This document shows positions 1 to 7,056 of a DNA stretch of 10,801 nucleotides, piece by piece. The notes under the pieces were generated by a model that was given only the letters and a program-made list of their open reading frames with translations, did not search any database and had not been told where the DNA came from. The number at the start of each line of letters is the position of its first letter. Positions within the stretch are counted from its first letter, which is position 1. The stretch covers positions 1-10,801 of the forward strand of contig CAJUQQ010000059.1 in the NCBI GenBank assembly GCA_910588175.1, written 5' to 3'. A program made the translations under genes and the position numbers. The stretch is from an uncultured Oscillibacter sp. (GTDB taxonomy: Bacteria > Bacillota > Clostridia > Oscillospirales > Oscillospiraceae).

Positions 1-776
1 CGGAGCTCCCCGATGGTCACGCCCATATATTTGGCGATAGCCTGGGTGATGGTAGGGGCCTGCTCCAGGACGGAGTTGAGCTCCTCCCCCCGCAGGACGC
101 CGGAGGCCATGGCCTGCGTCAGCTGGAGCATGGCGGCCTGAGCCCCCTGGGCGCTGGTGCCCGCAAGGGCGAACTGCTTGTTGATCTGCTCGGTGAAGGC
201 CACCACCTCTGCCGTGGAGCCGAAGGCCTCCGGGGCGAGGGTGCCCAGCTTCGCCGCCATATCGGCGGTGTCCTGGTAGTCCCCCCGGGAGCGCTGGGCG
301 GCGTGGAAGATCATGTCCTGGACCTCCGGCGTGGCCTGCGCACCGTCGTTCATCCGGTCCAGCCGGGCGGTGGTCTGGGTCCAGGTGTCGGTGAGGCTGA
401 GGAGCTTCTGGGCGCTCTGGACGCCCACGTACGCCGCCGCAAGCCCCATGAGCTTTCTTGTCAGGCCGTCCGCCGCGCTGGAGCCGGAGCGCATAGCCCG
501 GTTGAGCCGCTCCTGCTTCGACGCCGCGCTGCCGGAGGAACCGGCCATTTTCTCCGCAGCGGCGTTGCTGCGCTCCATGGCCTGGGCGGTGCGGCTCCCC
601 GCCCCGGAGAGCTCCTCTAGAGCCGCGCCGCTCTCCGCCACGGCGGCGGTGAAGCTGTCCTGGGTATCGGATGCCGCCCGCATGTTAGCGGCGATCTGCC
701 GCCCCAGGTCCAGGTAGGAGGCGAACACGGCGGAGAACCGGTCCTCCAGCACGAAGGTCTCACGAATGACTGCCAT
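1..776 (-). CDS. Tape measure protein, N-terminal part (cut by window edge)
   Basis: The tape measure protein sets tail length and occupies the tube lumen before DNA ejection. The frame is open from the ATG at 776 to the left edge, giving 258 complete codons with no stop. A well-placed GGAGGTGA ribosome binding site precedes the start, and the stop of the frameshifted XkdN product lies inside this site. Residues 1-110 are Ala/Ser-rich and probably coiled-coil. Residues about 120-258 match the phage tape-measure N-terminal domain (TIGR02675 type), with the hallmarks RLDRMNDGAQ, NKQFALAGTSAQG, MLQLTQAMASGVLRGEELNS and YMGVTIGEL. The gene directly follows the XkdN/gpT chaperone, the standard position for the tape measure. 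The missing C-terminal part should hold the long helical ruler and possibly hydrophobic or peptidase segments. Confidence 0.93.
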   Translation of the reverse strand, partial: MAVIRETFVLEDRFSAVFASYLDLGRQIAANMRAASDTQDSFTAAVAESGAALEELSGAGSRTAQAMERSNAAAEKMAGSSGSAASKQERLNRAMRSGSSAADGLTRKLMGLAAAYVGVQSAQKLLSLTDTWTQTTARLDRMNDGAQATPEVQDMIFHAAQRSRGDYQDTADMAAKLGTLAPEAFGSTAEVVAFTEQINKQFALAGTSAQGAQAAMLQLTQAMASGVLRGEELNSVLEQAPTITQAIAKYMGVTIGEL

Positions 777-782
777 AGACGC

Positions 783-947
783 TCACCTCCCCTTTTCCGC
801 CTCGCGGGCGCGGATTTCCCTCAGCGCGAACTGGGTCAGGAGGACCCGTTCCCGGCAGGGCAGGTCCGCCACCTGCCGGGGGCGCCACCCGTGGTTGGCG
901 AACATGTAGTAGGCCAAAAGGGTGTCCGGGTCGCCCCCGTCGATCAG
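783..947 (-). CDS. -1 frameshift extension of XkdN-like tail assembly chaperone (gpT-like part)
   Basis: This stretch continues the chaperone in the -1 frame after slippage at the A AAA AAC site. Starting with CTG at 947 it encodes 54 residues and ends at TGA (783-785), immediately before the tape measure gene. The peptide contains GGDPDTLLAYYMFANHGWRP and LLTQFALREIRAREAEKGR, a compact helical sequence typical of the downstream frame of phage tail chaperone pairs (lambda gpG/gpGT arrangement). It has no convincing start codon or ribosome binding site of its own, which is why frameshift expression is the better reading. The long product would be 190 residues (136 + 54). In characterised phages the long form binds the tape measure protein and recruits tube subunits; that role is assigned here by position and architecture. 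Confidence 0.8.
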   Translation of the reverse strand: MIDGGDPDTLLAYYMFANHGWRPRQVADLPCRERVLLTQFALREIRAREAEKGR

Positions 948-965
948 TTTTTTGCGTCGTCCTCC
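944..965 (-). promoter_or_regulatory. Programmed -1 ribosomal frameshift signal
   Basis: On the minus strand the end of the XkdN-like gene reads GCA AAA AAC TGA. The heptamer A AAA AAC (953 down to 947) is in the X XXY YYZ phase needed for tandem tRNA slippage, and it abuts the zero-frame stop. Six bases upstream lies GGAGGA (965 down to 960), an internal Shine-Dalgarno-like stimulator of the type known from bacterial dnaX frameshifting. The -1 frame opens exactly into the 54-codon extension. A downstream RNA structure was not established by eye. Confidence 0.82.
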
Positions 966-1354
966 ATGTCCCCGGCGCCGAAGCCGGAGAGGGCCGCGAT
1001 CTCCTTTTGCAGGCGCGCGAACTCCCCCGCAAGGAGCATCTTCCCCGGCACCTCCAGGGGGTCCATGGTGCCGTAGGCCTTGCAGAGGGCCTCGCTGGTG
1101 AAGTCCGGCTCCACCGTGGCGGCCACCACCAGGCGGCGGCCATAGACAGTGGCGTCCAGCTTCTCCACGGACTGCCCGTCCACCTTGACCCGGCGCATGG
1201 AGCGCCTGGTGAGGCTGTCGTTTTCCTCCTGGGTCAGGGGCCTGATCTTGAAGGGGACGGGCCTTCCGTCCTCGCCGGGAAAGCGCCTGGAGATCACCAC
1301 CTCCACAGGCTCTGTGCTCTGTACGGGGTTCAAGAATGCGCTCAGATTGTTCAT
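944..1354 (-). CDS. XkdN-like tail assembly chaperone (short form, gpG analogue)
   Basis: A 136-residue protein in the position of PBSX xkdN, between tail tube and tape measure. The start at 1354 has an AGGAGG ribosome binding site seven bases upstream, located just after the stop of the tube gene. The N-terminus (MNNLSAFLNP) and the central stretch with PFKIRPLTQEEND fit the XkdN family, as does the motif EALCKAYGTMDPLEVPGKML further on. The protein ends in GDMEDDAKN at a TGA directly after an A AAA AAC heptamer, so most ribosomes should release this short form and a minority continue into the -1 frame. Tail chaperones of this kind are not part of the finished virion; they coat the tape measure during tail assembly. 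Confidence 0.88.
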   Translation of the reverse strand: MNNLSAFLNPVQSTEPVEVVISRRFPGEDGRPVPFKIRPLTQEENDSLTRRSMRRVKVDGQSVEKLDATVYGRRLVVAATVEPDFTSEALCKAYGTMDPLEVPGKMLLAGEFARLQKEIAALSGFGAGDMEDDAKN

Positions 1355-1366
1355 AGGTTCCTCCTG

Positions 1367-1843
1367 TCAGGTGCCCAACTGTGCGGGCTGGTCGTTGAAG
1401 CGGCTGAGGATCTCGAAGTCCTCGTAGGTGAAGGAAAAGTCGAAGGTCAGCATATCCGAATCCGCGTCCAGGACGGAGAGGGGTACCGTGCCGCTGAGCT
1501 TGCAGTTGTAGTAGGCGATGGTCTGCACGCCCACGCTGGTCGCCTTGTCGTCGTTGGTGGTCTGGAGTGTGAAATAGGGCATCACGCCGTCCCGGACGTA
1601 CTGGGCCAGGATATCCGCGAAAACAGGCGTGCCGTAGTACACGGTCCCGGTGCCGGTCTGCTTGACGCCGCCGGGCTTGTTCTGGATGCGCTTGGTGCCG
1701 ATGACCTTCATATCCGTGCCCTGGATCTCCGCCTGGGTCTGGACCTTCTTCGCGCCGAAGAGCTCCTTCACCTGCCCGTTGATGGTGAGAAACGCTTTCC
1801 CCGCCGCGCCGTGGAGGGTGTCTCTTTCCAGAAGAAAACTCAT
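1367..1843 (-). CDS. Tail tube protein, XkdM family
   Basis: A 158-residue protein that polymerises into the inner tube of the contractile tail. It follows the sheath gene and precedes the XkdN-like chaperone, exactly as in PBSX and skin. The ATG at 1843 has a strong AAAGGAGG site eleven bases upstream. Family-like features include an N-terminal strand with GKAFLTINGQVKELFGAKKV, the central KVIGTKRIQNKPGGVKQTGT, and the late stretch TFDFSFTYEDFEIL, consistent with a tube beta-barrel. Length is close to other XkdM proteins. No signal peptide or membrane segment is present. I see nothing unusual in it. Confidence 0.92.
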   Translation of the reverse strand: MSFLLERDTLHGAAGKAFLTINGQVKELFGAKKVQTQAEIQGTDMKVIGTKRIQNKPGGVKQTGTGTVYYGTPVFADILAQYVRDGVMPYFTLQTTNDDKATSVGVQTIAYYNCKLSGTVPLSVLDADSDMLTFDFSFTYEDFEILSRFNDQPAQLGT

Positions 1844-1858
1844 GTCGTCTCTCCTCCT

Positions 1859-3205
1859 TTACATCACCGTGATGGTCATATAGATTTTCTCGACGGAATC
1901 CGCCAGCCAGAGGGCCAAGTTAATGACCACGCTGTCACTGGCGTTGCCCATAAGGACCTCCACGTCCTCCCCCACGGGCCGCTGGCGGAGTGCGCCGTGG
2001 GCATACATCTCCAGCAGATACCGCAGGATCGCCGCCTGGAGCAGCCCCCGGCCGGTTTCGTCGTTGTTCACCTTGCCCAGGAAGTTCAGGGAGAACTCCC
2101 GGTAAATATCGTTGGCGAGGGTGTTGCAGACCCGCATGGTGCGGTTCTTGCGGAACGCCTCGCCGATATCCGGCGTGAAGGAGGTCAGGGTGTTGATGTC
2201 CGTCTCAATGCGCACCCGCCCAAACTCCTCCGCCAGCACCAGGTCGCCGGAGAGGATGGCCTCCTCAATCTGACTCCCAGTGAGCCTGGGGGACACGTCC
2301 ACCGCGCCGGGGTAGCGGGCGTAGGAGAGCGCCTCATGGTACTGGGCCCCGGCCTCGGCTCCGGCCACCCACCAGACCGCCTCCTGGGGCGTGAGGACTG
2401 TGCCGTCGTCCAGAACCGCACCGCTGACGCAGTTGATGACAAAGCGGCTGTCCGCGTTCTTCGCCCCGGTGACGGCCAGCTGTGCATAGCGCCCGTCCTG
2501 GGAGGAGATGCGCTTGACGAAGGCGATGAGCGCATCCCGGACAGCGGTGGTTGTGCCGTCGTAGACCACGACGTCGAAACTGTAGGGCTCCAGGGCCTCC
2601 AGGAAGGCGGCGTAGGCGCTGTCGCTGACTGTGCCGTCCGTTCCGCCGGTGAGGGTGATGCCCGCCATGGCGGCGAGGGTCCCGGTGCCGGAGAACGCCA
2701 CCCAGGCGTTGGGAACCAGCTCCACCGCCGTTTTGACTGTCTGACCGTCCACCTGGACGCCGTCCACGTAGGTGGCGACAGTGAAGGTACCCGCCTCGTC
2801 TACGCTCTCCGCCACGGTCAGGGAGATGTCGTTGCCCCGCACGCCGGGGTACAGGGCCGTCACGGTGACGCTGCCCTCCCCCAGGGTCGCCGAAGCCGCT
2901 GCCGCTCCAGCCGCCTCCGGGCGGTAGAGCAGGATTTTCGTCGGGCCTCCGGTGACGTCCGTGCCCTTGAACGCCTCCCGGAGGAAGCGGGACTGAGGCG
3001 CGGTGATTTCGTAGCCGGTGTAGGGCGTCAGCTTTTCTCCGGCGGAGATGGTCATGAGCTTCCCCACCGGCCCCCAGGAGAGGGCCTTACACGCCGCCAA
3101 GGTCCCGCGGGAACCGGGCGTGAGGCCGGCGCTGCCGCGGCTGGTGAAGTTGATGTAGATGCCGGGACGGACCTTGTTCTGGGCCGTCCAGTTGCCGCCC
3201 GCCAT
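1859..3205 (-). CDS. Contractile tail sheath protein, XkdK family
   Basis: A 448-residue sheath subunit that surrounds the tube and contracts to drive it through the cell envelope. The N-terminal KVRPGIYINFTSRG is the usual sheath opening. Residues about 105-195 form an Ala/Thr/Val-rich beta domain with LYPGVRGNDISLTV, the variable outer sheath domain. Residues about 205-350 contain the core fold with DVVVYDGTT, VNCVSGAV-like strands and PRLTGSQIEEAI. The C-terminal part (GEAFRKNRTMRVCNTLANDI, NFLGKVNNDETGR) is the conserved sheath C-domain that links subunits. The ATG at 3205 overlaps the stop of the upstream small gene by one base (TAATG), with AGGTGA upstream as ribosome binding site. Length is normal for the family. 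Confidence 0.96.
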   Translation of the reverse strand: MAGGNWTAQNKVRPGIYINFTSRGSAGLTPGSRGTLAACKALSWGPVGKLMTISAGEKLTPYTGYEITAPQSRFLREAFKGTDVTGGPTKILLYRPEAAGAAAASATLGEGSVTVTALYPGVRGNDISLTVAESVDEAGTFTVATYVDGVQVDGQTVKTAVELVPNAWVAFSGTGTLAAMAGITLTGGTDGTVSDSAYAAFLEALEPYSFDVVVYDGTTTAVRDALIAFVKRISSQDGRYAQLAVTGAKNADSRFVINCVSGAVLDDGTVLTPQEAVWWVAGAEAGAQYHEALSYARYPGAVDVSPRLTGSQIEEAILSGDLVLAEEFGRVRIETDINTLTSFTPDIGEAFRKNRTMRVCNTLANDIYREFSLNFLGKVNNDETGRGLLQAAILRYLLEMYAHGALRQRPVGEDVEVLMGNASDSVVINLALWLADSVEKIYMTITVM

Positions 3206-3372
3206 TACGCGTCACCTCGCTTGTGGAAGAATTTGTCGAGAATCTGCTTCGCCTCCCGGATGGAGTAGGCGCTCTTGGGCAGGAGCGCCCGGGCGAAGTC
3301 TCTCTGATAGCCCGCAAAGGCCTTGCTCCTCAGCAGGGCCTCGGTGGGGTAGGTTTTTTCCGTCTCTTTCAT
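3205..3372 (-). CDS. YqzN/YkzM-family-like small phage protein
   Basis: A 55-residue ORF too short for many gene callers. It starts at the ATG at 3372, which overlaps the stop of the tail terminator gene (ATGA), and its own TAA overlaps the sheath start by one base. The protein begins MKETEKTYPTEALLRSKAFA and ends in KQILDKFFHKRGDA. This fits the small YqzN/YkzM proteins that sit between YqbJ/XkdJ and the sheath YqbK/XkdK in Bacillus skin and PBSX. The conserved idea is an N-terminal part with an ALL-SKAFAGYQRDFARALL-like helix followed by a C-terminal IREAKQIL helix. Function is unknown; its fixed position suggests a role in tail or neck assembly. Tight coupling on both sides supports it being a real gene. 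Confidence 0.85.
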   Translation of the reverse strand: MKETEKTYPTEALLRSKAFAGYQRDFARALLPKSAYSIREAKQILDKFFHKRGDA

Positions 3373-3824
3373 GGGTCAACCTCCATGTTCAGCTCCTGGA
3401 TGGAGCGCATGAGCGCCGCGTCCTCCGCCGCCGTCAGGCGCAGGCGCAGCTGGAATTTATAGTGGAGCGCACTGTCCGTGATCTCCCAGCTCCGGTCATA
3501 GGTCCGCAGAAGGACCGGCTCCTCCCCGGTGGCGCTCCGGTAGGGGAACACCTCCAGGCGCAGGTCCAGCACGTCCGCCGCCTCTTGCAGGCGGCTGTCC
3601 GCGCCCAGGCGGTTGAACTGCTCCAGGTACACCAGGTCCAGGCCCAGCTTCCGCAGGAGGCGGCCCCCGGTCTGCGGGGAGATGGAGGCGTGGGTCTGCC
3701 GGAGGAAGAGCATGGGCGGTTTTGCCCCCTGCTGGGCGGGGTCGGCGAAGAACCGCACCCCGGGCAGGTCCGGCGCGAGGCAGTCCGCCAGGGACCGGGA
3801 GAGGGCGGGGAAGGTGAAGTTCAC
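3369..3824 (-). CDS. Tail terminator / tail completion protein (YqbJ/XkdJ position)
   Basis: A 151-residue protein starting at a GTG (3824) that overlaps the preceding stop as GTGA. Its place directly before the YqzN-like gene and the sheath matches XkdJ/YqbJ, now generally annotated as phage tail terminator proteins. Visible features include LPGVRFFADPAQQ, PPMLFLRQTHASISPQTGG, LRTYDRSWEITDSALHYKFQ and an acidic C-terminal helix, giving the alpha/beta pattern expected for a ring-forming terminator. Tail terminators cap the finished tube and form the interface with the head connector. The assignment rests on context plus overall similarity to this poorly conserved family. Confidence 0.78.
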   Translation of the reverse strand: MNFTFPALSRSLADCLAPDLPGVRFFADPAQQGAKPPMLFLRQTHASISPQTGGRLLRKLGLDLVYLEQFNRLGADSRLQEAADVLDLRLEVFPYRSATGEEPVLLRTYDRSWEITDSALHYKFQLRLRLTAAEDAALMRSIQELNMEVDP

Positions 3825-4327
3825 CGGAACACCTCCCCCGGGAGCTTCCTCAGCTCCGCTTCGGCTACCTCCCGGAACTTCTCCACCGCCTTCTCCTTCA
3901 TGTACAGGCCAGGGACGTAGCTGGTCTTTGTGCCCACCATCATGCCGCCGGGACGGCCCGGGTCCCGGGAGAGGAGGCCGTCCCCGTCCACGTACAGTCC
4001 GGGAACGAAATGCTTATCCAGCCGGTGGCCGTCGTTGACGTAGCTCGCATACTCCTGGTTGTTGGCAAGAGCGGTCATGTAACTGCTCCCGGCACGGACG
4101 GGAACCGTCTGACTGTCCGTCTCCCAGTGCTGGGCCATCGCGCCGGTGATCATATGGACGCCCCGGAGCTCTCCTTCTTCAAAAGTGTTGGGCGGGGTGT
4201 GATTCTGTGCTTCCTCCACCGCGCGGAGGGCCGCGCCCTCCGCAATGGCGGAAAACCGGGCGCTAAGCGCCGCCTGACGCCTGGTCAGCTCCTCCATCCG
4301 CTTCTGGAGGGCATCCCCCATTGCCAT
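3821..4327 (-). CDS. HK97-gp10-like neck protein (YqbI/XkdI position)
   Basis: A 168-residue protein. The frame is open farther upstream, but the ATG at 4327 is chosen because it has AGGAGG nine bases upstream and because the upstream extension is an Arg/Pro/Ser-rich shadow of the previous gene. A second ATG lies two codons on. The N-terminal helix (residues 1-45) is followed by LRGVHMITGAMAQHW and then NNQEYASYVNDGHR, the diagnostic stretch of the HK97 gp10 family. Two short related stretches, HFVPGLYVDG and SYVPGLYMKE, flank a loop, and a C-terminal helix follows. The 5' end overlaps the preceding gene by 65 bases in another frame. The protein probably forms part of the neck or tail-completion ring. 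Confidence 0.85.
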   Translation of the reverse strand: MAMGDALQKRMEELTRRQAALSARFSAIAEGAALRAVEEAQNHTPPNTFEEGELRGVHMITGAMAQHWETDSQTVPVRAGSSYMTALANNQEYASYVNDGHRLDKHFVPGLYVDGDGLLSRDPGRPGGMMVGTKTSYVPGLYMKEKAVEKFREVAEAELRKLPGEVFR

Positions 4328-4730
4328 CTTCCTCCGCCTCCTTCTCTGCGTCCAGGTATTCCTTCTCCAGCAGGGCGATCTCCTGGTGGGCCAAGCCCGG
4401 GATGACCGCCCCGAAGGGCTCGTAGTAGTATACCGGCTCCCCGGCAAAGGCCCGGACGGTCTGCCGGGACTGCCCCAGCGCCGCCCCGCGGCGGATCAGG
4501 AGCTCGTCTCCGGCCCTTACGTCCGCCTCGTTGGCGCAGGAGACCTTGTCCTCCCCCTCGCTGTAGGCGGCTGTGGACTGCATCCGGGGTCCGTGGGCCC
4601 CGGGGCGGTAGATGCGGCAGGGGATGTCCTCCGCCACCGTCTCCCGCAGCTGGACCGTCAGTGCGCCCTCCTGCCGGGAGCGGACCCGCCGGACCTCCAT
4701 GCGGTCGGTGTACCAGTCCTGGAAATTCAT
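4263..4730 (-). CDS. Putative head closure / head-tail joining protein (YqbH/XkdH position)
   Basis: A 155-residue protein whose ATG (4730) overlaps the stop of the DUF4054 gene (ATGA). The N-terminal part (MNFQDWYTDRMEVRRV), a middle beta-rich part with DIPCRIYRPG and KVSCANEADVRAGDELLI, and then YYYEPFGAVIPGLAHQEIAL resemble the beta-barrel stopper proteins that close the head after DNA packaging. The last forty residues are very acidic, then Gly/Ala-rich, and are encoded where the next gene begins in a different frame, so this tail is probably little constrained. The family assignment rests on position (connector, closure, gp10-like, terminator) more than on specific motifs. Confidence 0.72.
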   Translation of the reverse strand: MNFQDWYTDRMEVRRVRSRQEGALTVQLRETVAEDIPCRIYRPGAHGPRMQSTAAYSEGEDKVSCANEADVRAGDELLIRRGAALGQSRQTVRAFAGEPVYYYEPFGAVIPGLAHQEIALLEKEYLDAEKEAEEDGNGGCPPEADGGADQASGGA

Positions 4731-5218
4731 ATTACATAACTCCCTCCCATGCCCGCTAAGCGGGCCCGGCTCGCAAGGAGCTGTCCGTACTGGGTGGCGT
4801 TGAGGTCCCCCCAGTCCGCCGTGGCCCGGGTGAGTGCGCCGGTGTCGTAGCTGACGGAGCTGTCGCCCAAGGTGGCCGACTTCACCACCCCCACCAGGGA
4901 GCCGGTGGCGGCGGCCTGGGCAGGAGTGGCGGAGCTCTCCTCATAGGTCCGCAGGTACAGCGCCGCCTGGTGGGCCACATACAGCCCACAGCAGTACCGC
5001 CAACCGTCCAGGAAGCGGTCCGGGGTCACGGCGGCGCTGGCCTGCCGGAGGAACTCCTCCAGCATCACCGGGGGGACGTGGCAGATGGGGGGCTCAGTTT
5101 CCACAGGCGGCTCGAAAAATTGTGGAAAATCCTCCCGGAACATCTCTGCCGTATAGCTCCCCCGGCCCTCACTGATGTTCGCCGCCGCGGCCCGGATGCC
5201 CTGAAACTGGGGCTTCAT
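4727..5218 (-). CDS. DUF4054 head-tail connector protein
   Basis: A 163-residue protein with the hallmarks of DUF4054. It has SYTAEMFREDFPQFFEP near the N-terminus, an all-helical centre with a Trp-Arg-Tyr-Cys-Cys stretch and LYVAHQAALYL, then a Gly/Ser segment with GVVKSATLGDSSVSYDTGA, and a C-terminal ATQYGQLLASRARLAGMGG. In phages this family sits right after the major capsid gene and acts as the adaptor attached to the portal (gp6/gp15-like connector). The ATG at 5218 overlaps the previous stop (ATGA), and its own TGA overlaps the next ATG in the same way, so the connector genes are translationally coupled. Length and organisation are ordinary. Confidence 0.86.
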   Translation of the reverse strand: MKPQFQGIRAAAANISEGRGSYTAEMFREDFPQFFEPPVETEPPICHVPPVMLEEFLRQASAAVTPDRFLDGWRYCCGLYVAHQAALYLRTYEESSATPAQAAATGSLVGVVKSATLGDSSVSYDTGALTRATADWGDLNATQYGQLLASRARLAGMGGSYVI

Positions 5219-5475
5219 TCCGCCTCGCCGGGGTCCCCGGAGGCGTCCTCCTGGGGCGGGTCCTCCGGAGGCGCGGCGGGCTTTTTGGGTCCCCTGCCCT
5301 TCCCGGCGGAGGGCTTCCCGGCAGAGACGATGACTTTGCCGTCCGACACAAGGGCCTGGAAGTAGGCGGACTTCTCCGCCCAGTCCGGGACGGGCCCCAT
5401 GTAGTCCCGGGGCATCTGGAATTTCTCCCCGTTGGGGCCGGGGAGAAGAATGTTTCTCTTGGATACCACGATCAT
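5215..5475 (-). CDS. Small YqbF-position phage protein
   Basis: An 86-residue protein between the major capsid and DUF4054 connector genes, starting at the ATG at 5475 with AAGGAGGG upstream. The first half is compact: a strand-rich opening NILLPGPNGEKFQMPRDYMG, then PDWAEKSAYFQALVSDGKV, a pattern I have seen in many small proteins at this position in Firmicute phages. The second half is a low-complexity Lys/Pro/Gly then Pro/Glu/Asp tail, likely disordered. I do not know a demonstrated function. The position is like skin yqbF, and a minor head or neck role is only an inference. Confidence 0.75.
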   Translation of the reverse strand: MIVVSKRNILLPGPNGEKFQMPRDYMGPVPDWAEKSAYFQALVSDGKVIVSAGKPSAGKGRGPKKPAAPPEDPPQEDASGDPGEAE

Positions 5476-5488
5476 GTCCGGTCCCTCC

Positions 5489-6532
5489 TTAAATGCCGTC
5501 GTAGTAGGCGATGGTCTGGGGATAGAAGACCTCCACCTCCGAGAGGTTCGCCATGTAGGCGGTGTCGTAGCAGGTCTCCGCCGCGTTGGGGGTGCTCATC
5601 ACCCGGCTGAGGGGCACCAGCTCCTCCACGCTGACGAAGCGCTCCCGGTTGCAGTAGACCGCCATGCGGTCCGTACCGCCGGTGCCCGCGCCCTTGCACC
5701 AGCGGGTGGCGCCGATGTAGAGGGAGCCGCCGTTCTTCACTGCCGCGTTGTTGCGCAGGAGGAAGTCCAGGATCGTCTCCGAGGCCAGGTCCGTCACCTT
5801 CCGGGTGAGGATGTCCGTGTATTGCTCGTAGGGCAGGAGGATGTGGTTCGGCAGGGCGCTCTCATCGTACTCCGCCGCCGCCCAGTTGGCGACGAGGGCC
5901 GCGTTCACGTCCGCGAGGATCTGGTCCGGCGTCTTGTCCTTCCACCTGGTGGAGGGCGTGGCCGCGCCGTTTCCGGCAACGGTGGTCTCCAGGGCGTCGG
6001 GACAGTTGAGGAGGCCCGTGGTGCCGTAGGCGGGCAGGCCAAGATAAACGTTCTGGTCCATGTGTTTGTCGTAGGTCATGCGCACGCCGTCGGTGAGAAG
6101 GCTGTCCAGGGAGCGGCCGGTGTAGTTGGCCTTCTGCATATCCACGAACATCACCTTCAGGGCCAGCTGGAAGACGTGGGCCTTGTAGAGGCCGGTGGTC
6201 ACGTTGGCGTTGACCACGGGGATGCCGTTGGCCCCGCCGGAGCCCACCGGGGAATCCCCGCTCCCGCCGGTGACGCCGTAGCCTACGGCCTGAGCGGAGA
6301 TGGCATCCACCCAGCCGCCGCCCACGCTGACATTGATGTCCCGGGGATAGGTAAAGCTGGTGAGGGGGGTGCGGATGAGAGGGTCCCGCTTCTCCAGCTC
6401 CGAGCGGAGGAACGCCCCGCCGCTGGCGATGGCGGCCTCGTCCAGGGTCAGCACCCCGCCCCGTGCCGCGCCGCCGGTGCGCACACCGCCCACGACGCCG
6501 CCGTCAAAGGTGCCCATGTTCTGATAGTTCAT
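5489..6532 (-). CDS. Major capsid protein, DUF2184 type
   Basis: A 347-residue protein that forms the icosahedral shell. The ATG at 6532 has a perfect AAGGAGG eight bases upstream, fitting a highly expressed gene. The N-terminal Gly-rich arm (residues 1-30) is followed by LTLDEAAIASGGAFLRSELE, then PRDINVSVGGGWVDAISAQA. The middle contains KANYTGRSLDSLLTDGVRMT and DQNVYLGLPAYGTTGLLN, and the end carries NRERFVSVEELVPLSRV and EVFYPQTIAYYDGI. This order is characteristic of the DUF2184 capsid family with an HK97-like fold. The N-terminal arm may be where maturation cleavage acts. It follows the cement-like gene and the protease/scaffold gene, the expected order. Confidence 0.92.
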   Translation of the reverse strand: MNYQNMGTFDGGVVGGVRTGGAARGGVLTLDEAAIASGGAFLRSELEKRDPLIRTPLTSFTYPRDINVSVGGGWVDAISAQAVGYGVTGGSGDSPVGSGGANGIPVVNANVTTGLYKAHVFQLALKVMFVDMQKANYTGRSLDSLLTDGVRMTYDKHMDQNVYLGLPAYGTTGLLNCPDALETTVAGNGAATPSTRWKDKTPDQILADVNAALVANWAAAEYDESALPNHILLPYEQYTDILTRKVTDLASETILDFLLRNNAAVKNGGSLYIGATRWCKGAGTGGTDRMAVYCNRERFVSVEELVPLSRVMSTPNAAETCYDTAYMANLSEVEVFYPQTIAYYDGI

Positions 6533-6545
6533 CGTCTCTTCCTCC

Positions 6546-7055
6546 TTACGCGTTCTGCATGGTCAGGATGCGGAGTTCCGCCACCTTCCCGGCGTCCGCC
6601 GGGCCCGCCCACTGGCAGTTGGTGAGCTGGACGGTGTTGGCCCCGTCCGCCTCCGCCTCGAAGCCGCCCACAGCGGCGGTGGGGAAGCTCTCGTTGGCCG
6701 CGGTGCGGACATACACCGCGCCGCCCAGCCGCGGGGTGCCCTTCTGGCAGATGACGTTGACCGCCCCCCGCTGGAAGACGGGCACCGCCTCCTTGGCAGC
6801 GTACCGGCCCGTGTTCTGGTCCAGGTAATCGAGGGCGCTCTTCACCTCCCGGGCGGCGACGCCCGCGAAGGCATCCGCCGTGCCGCCTGCGCCCAGGGGC
6901 ACCACGGCCCCCGCGGCGTCGTACTTCACCGCCGCGCCGAAGACGATCTCCGCGCCTGCGGGGCGGGTGGTGACGATCATATCCGGCTGGCGGGCGTAGC
7001 TCCCGGCGTAGCCGTGGGGCATGGCCCCGCCGATGGTCTGAGGATGCAGTCCCAT
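6546..7055 (-). CDS. Structural cement / capsid decoration protein (Gp24/DUF2190-like)
   Basis: A 169-residue protein. The frame extends 14 codons upstream, but the ATG at 7055 is preferred: it follows the DUF2213 stop by one base and has AAGGAGG at ideal spacing within the end of that gene. The sequence is mostly beta: AGAEIVFGAAVKYDAAG, DAFAGVAAREVKSAL, EAVPVFQRGAVNVICQKG and PRLGGAVYVRTA. Repeated short strands around Gly and Val, with VFGAAV, FAGVA and GGAVYVR motifs, are typical of the Gp24-like cement proteins that bind the outside of DUF2184-type capsids and stabilise them. The assignment comes from pattern and its place between the protease/scaffold and major capsid genes. Confidence 0.8.
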   Translation of the reverse strand: MGLHPQTIGGAMPHGYAGSYARQPDMIVTTRPAGAEIVFGAAVKYDAAGAVVPLGAGGTADAFAGVAAREVKSALDYLDQNTGRYAAKEAVPVFQRGAVNVICQKGTPRLGGAVYVRTAANESFPTAAVGGFEAEADGANTVQLTNCQWAGPADAGKVAELRILTMQNA

Positions 7056-7056
7056 A

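Noticed and set aside
760..1143. Minus-strand ORF starting upstream of the XkdN end in a different frame
   Set aside because: Its N-terminal half is Trp/Pro/Arg-rich shadow sequence of the XkdN gene with no ribosome binding site, and its frame differs from that of the real -1 extension, which ends at 783.
1007..3268. 753-codon plus-strand open frame
   Set aside because: It lies opposite the sheath, tube and XkdN genes, which have clear family motifs and strong ribosome binding sites. Its protein is His/Gly/Val/Arg-rich without domains. Long antisense frames are expected at about 65-70% GC.
4751..4765. 15-base perfect palindrome GCCCGCTAAGCGGGC
   Set aside because: It lies inside the DUF4054 coding region, and the single central base cannot form an RNA loop without unpairing the stem. 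A protein-binding role has no support from position; likely chance in GC-rich DNA.
5432..6625. 397-codon plus-strand open frame
   Set aside because: Antisense shadow of the major capsid gene, with the composition typical of such shadows and no recognisable domain.
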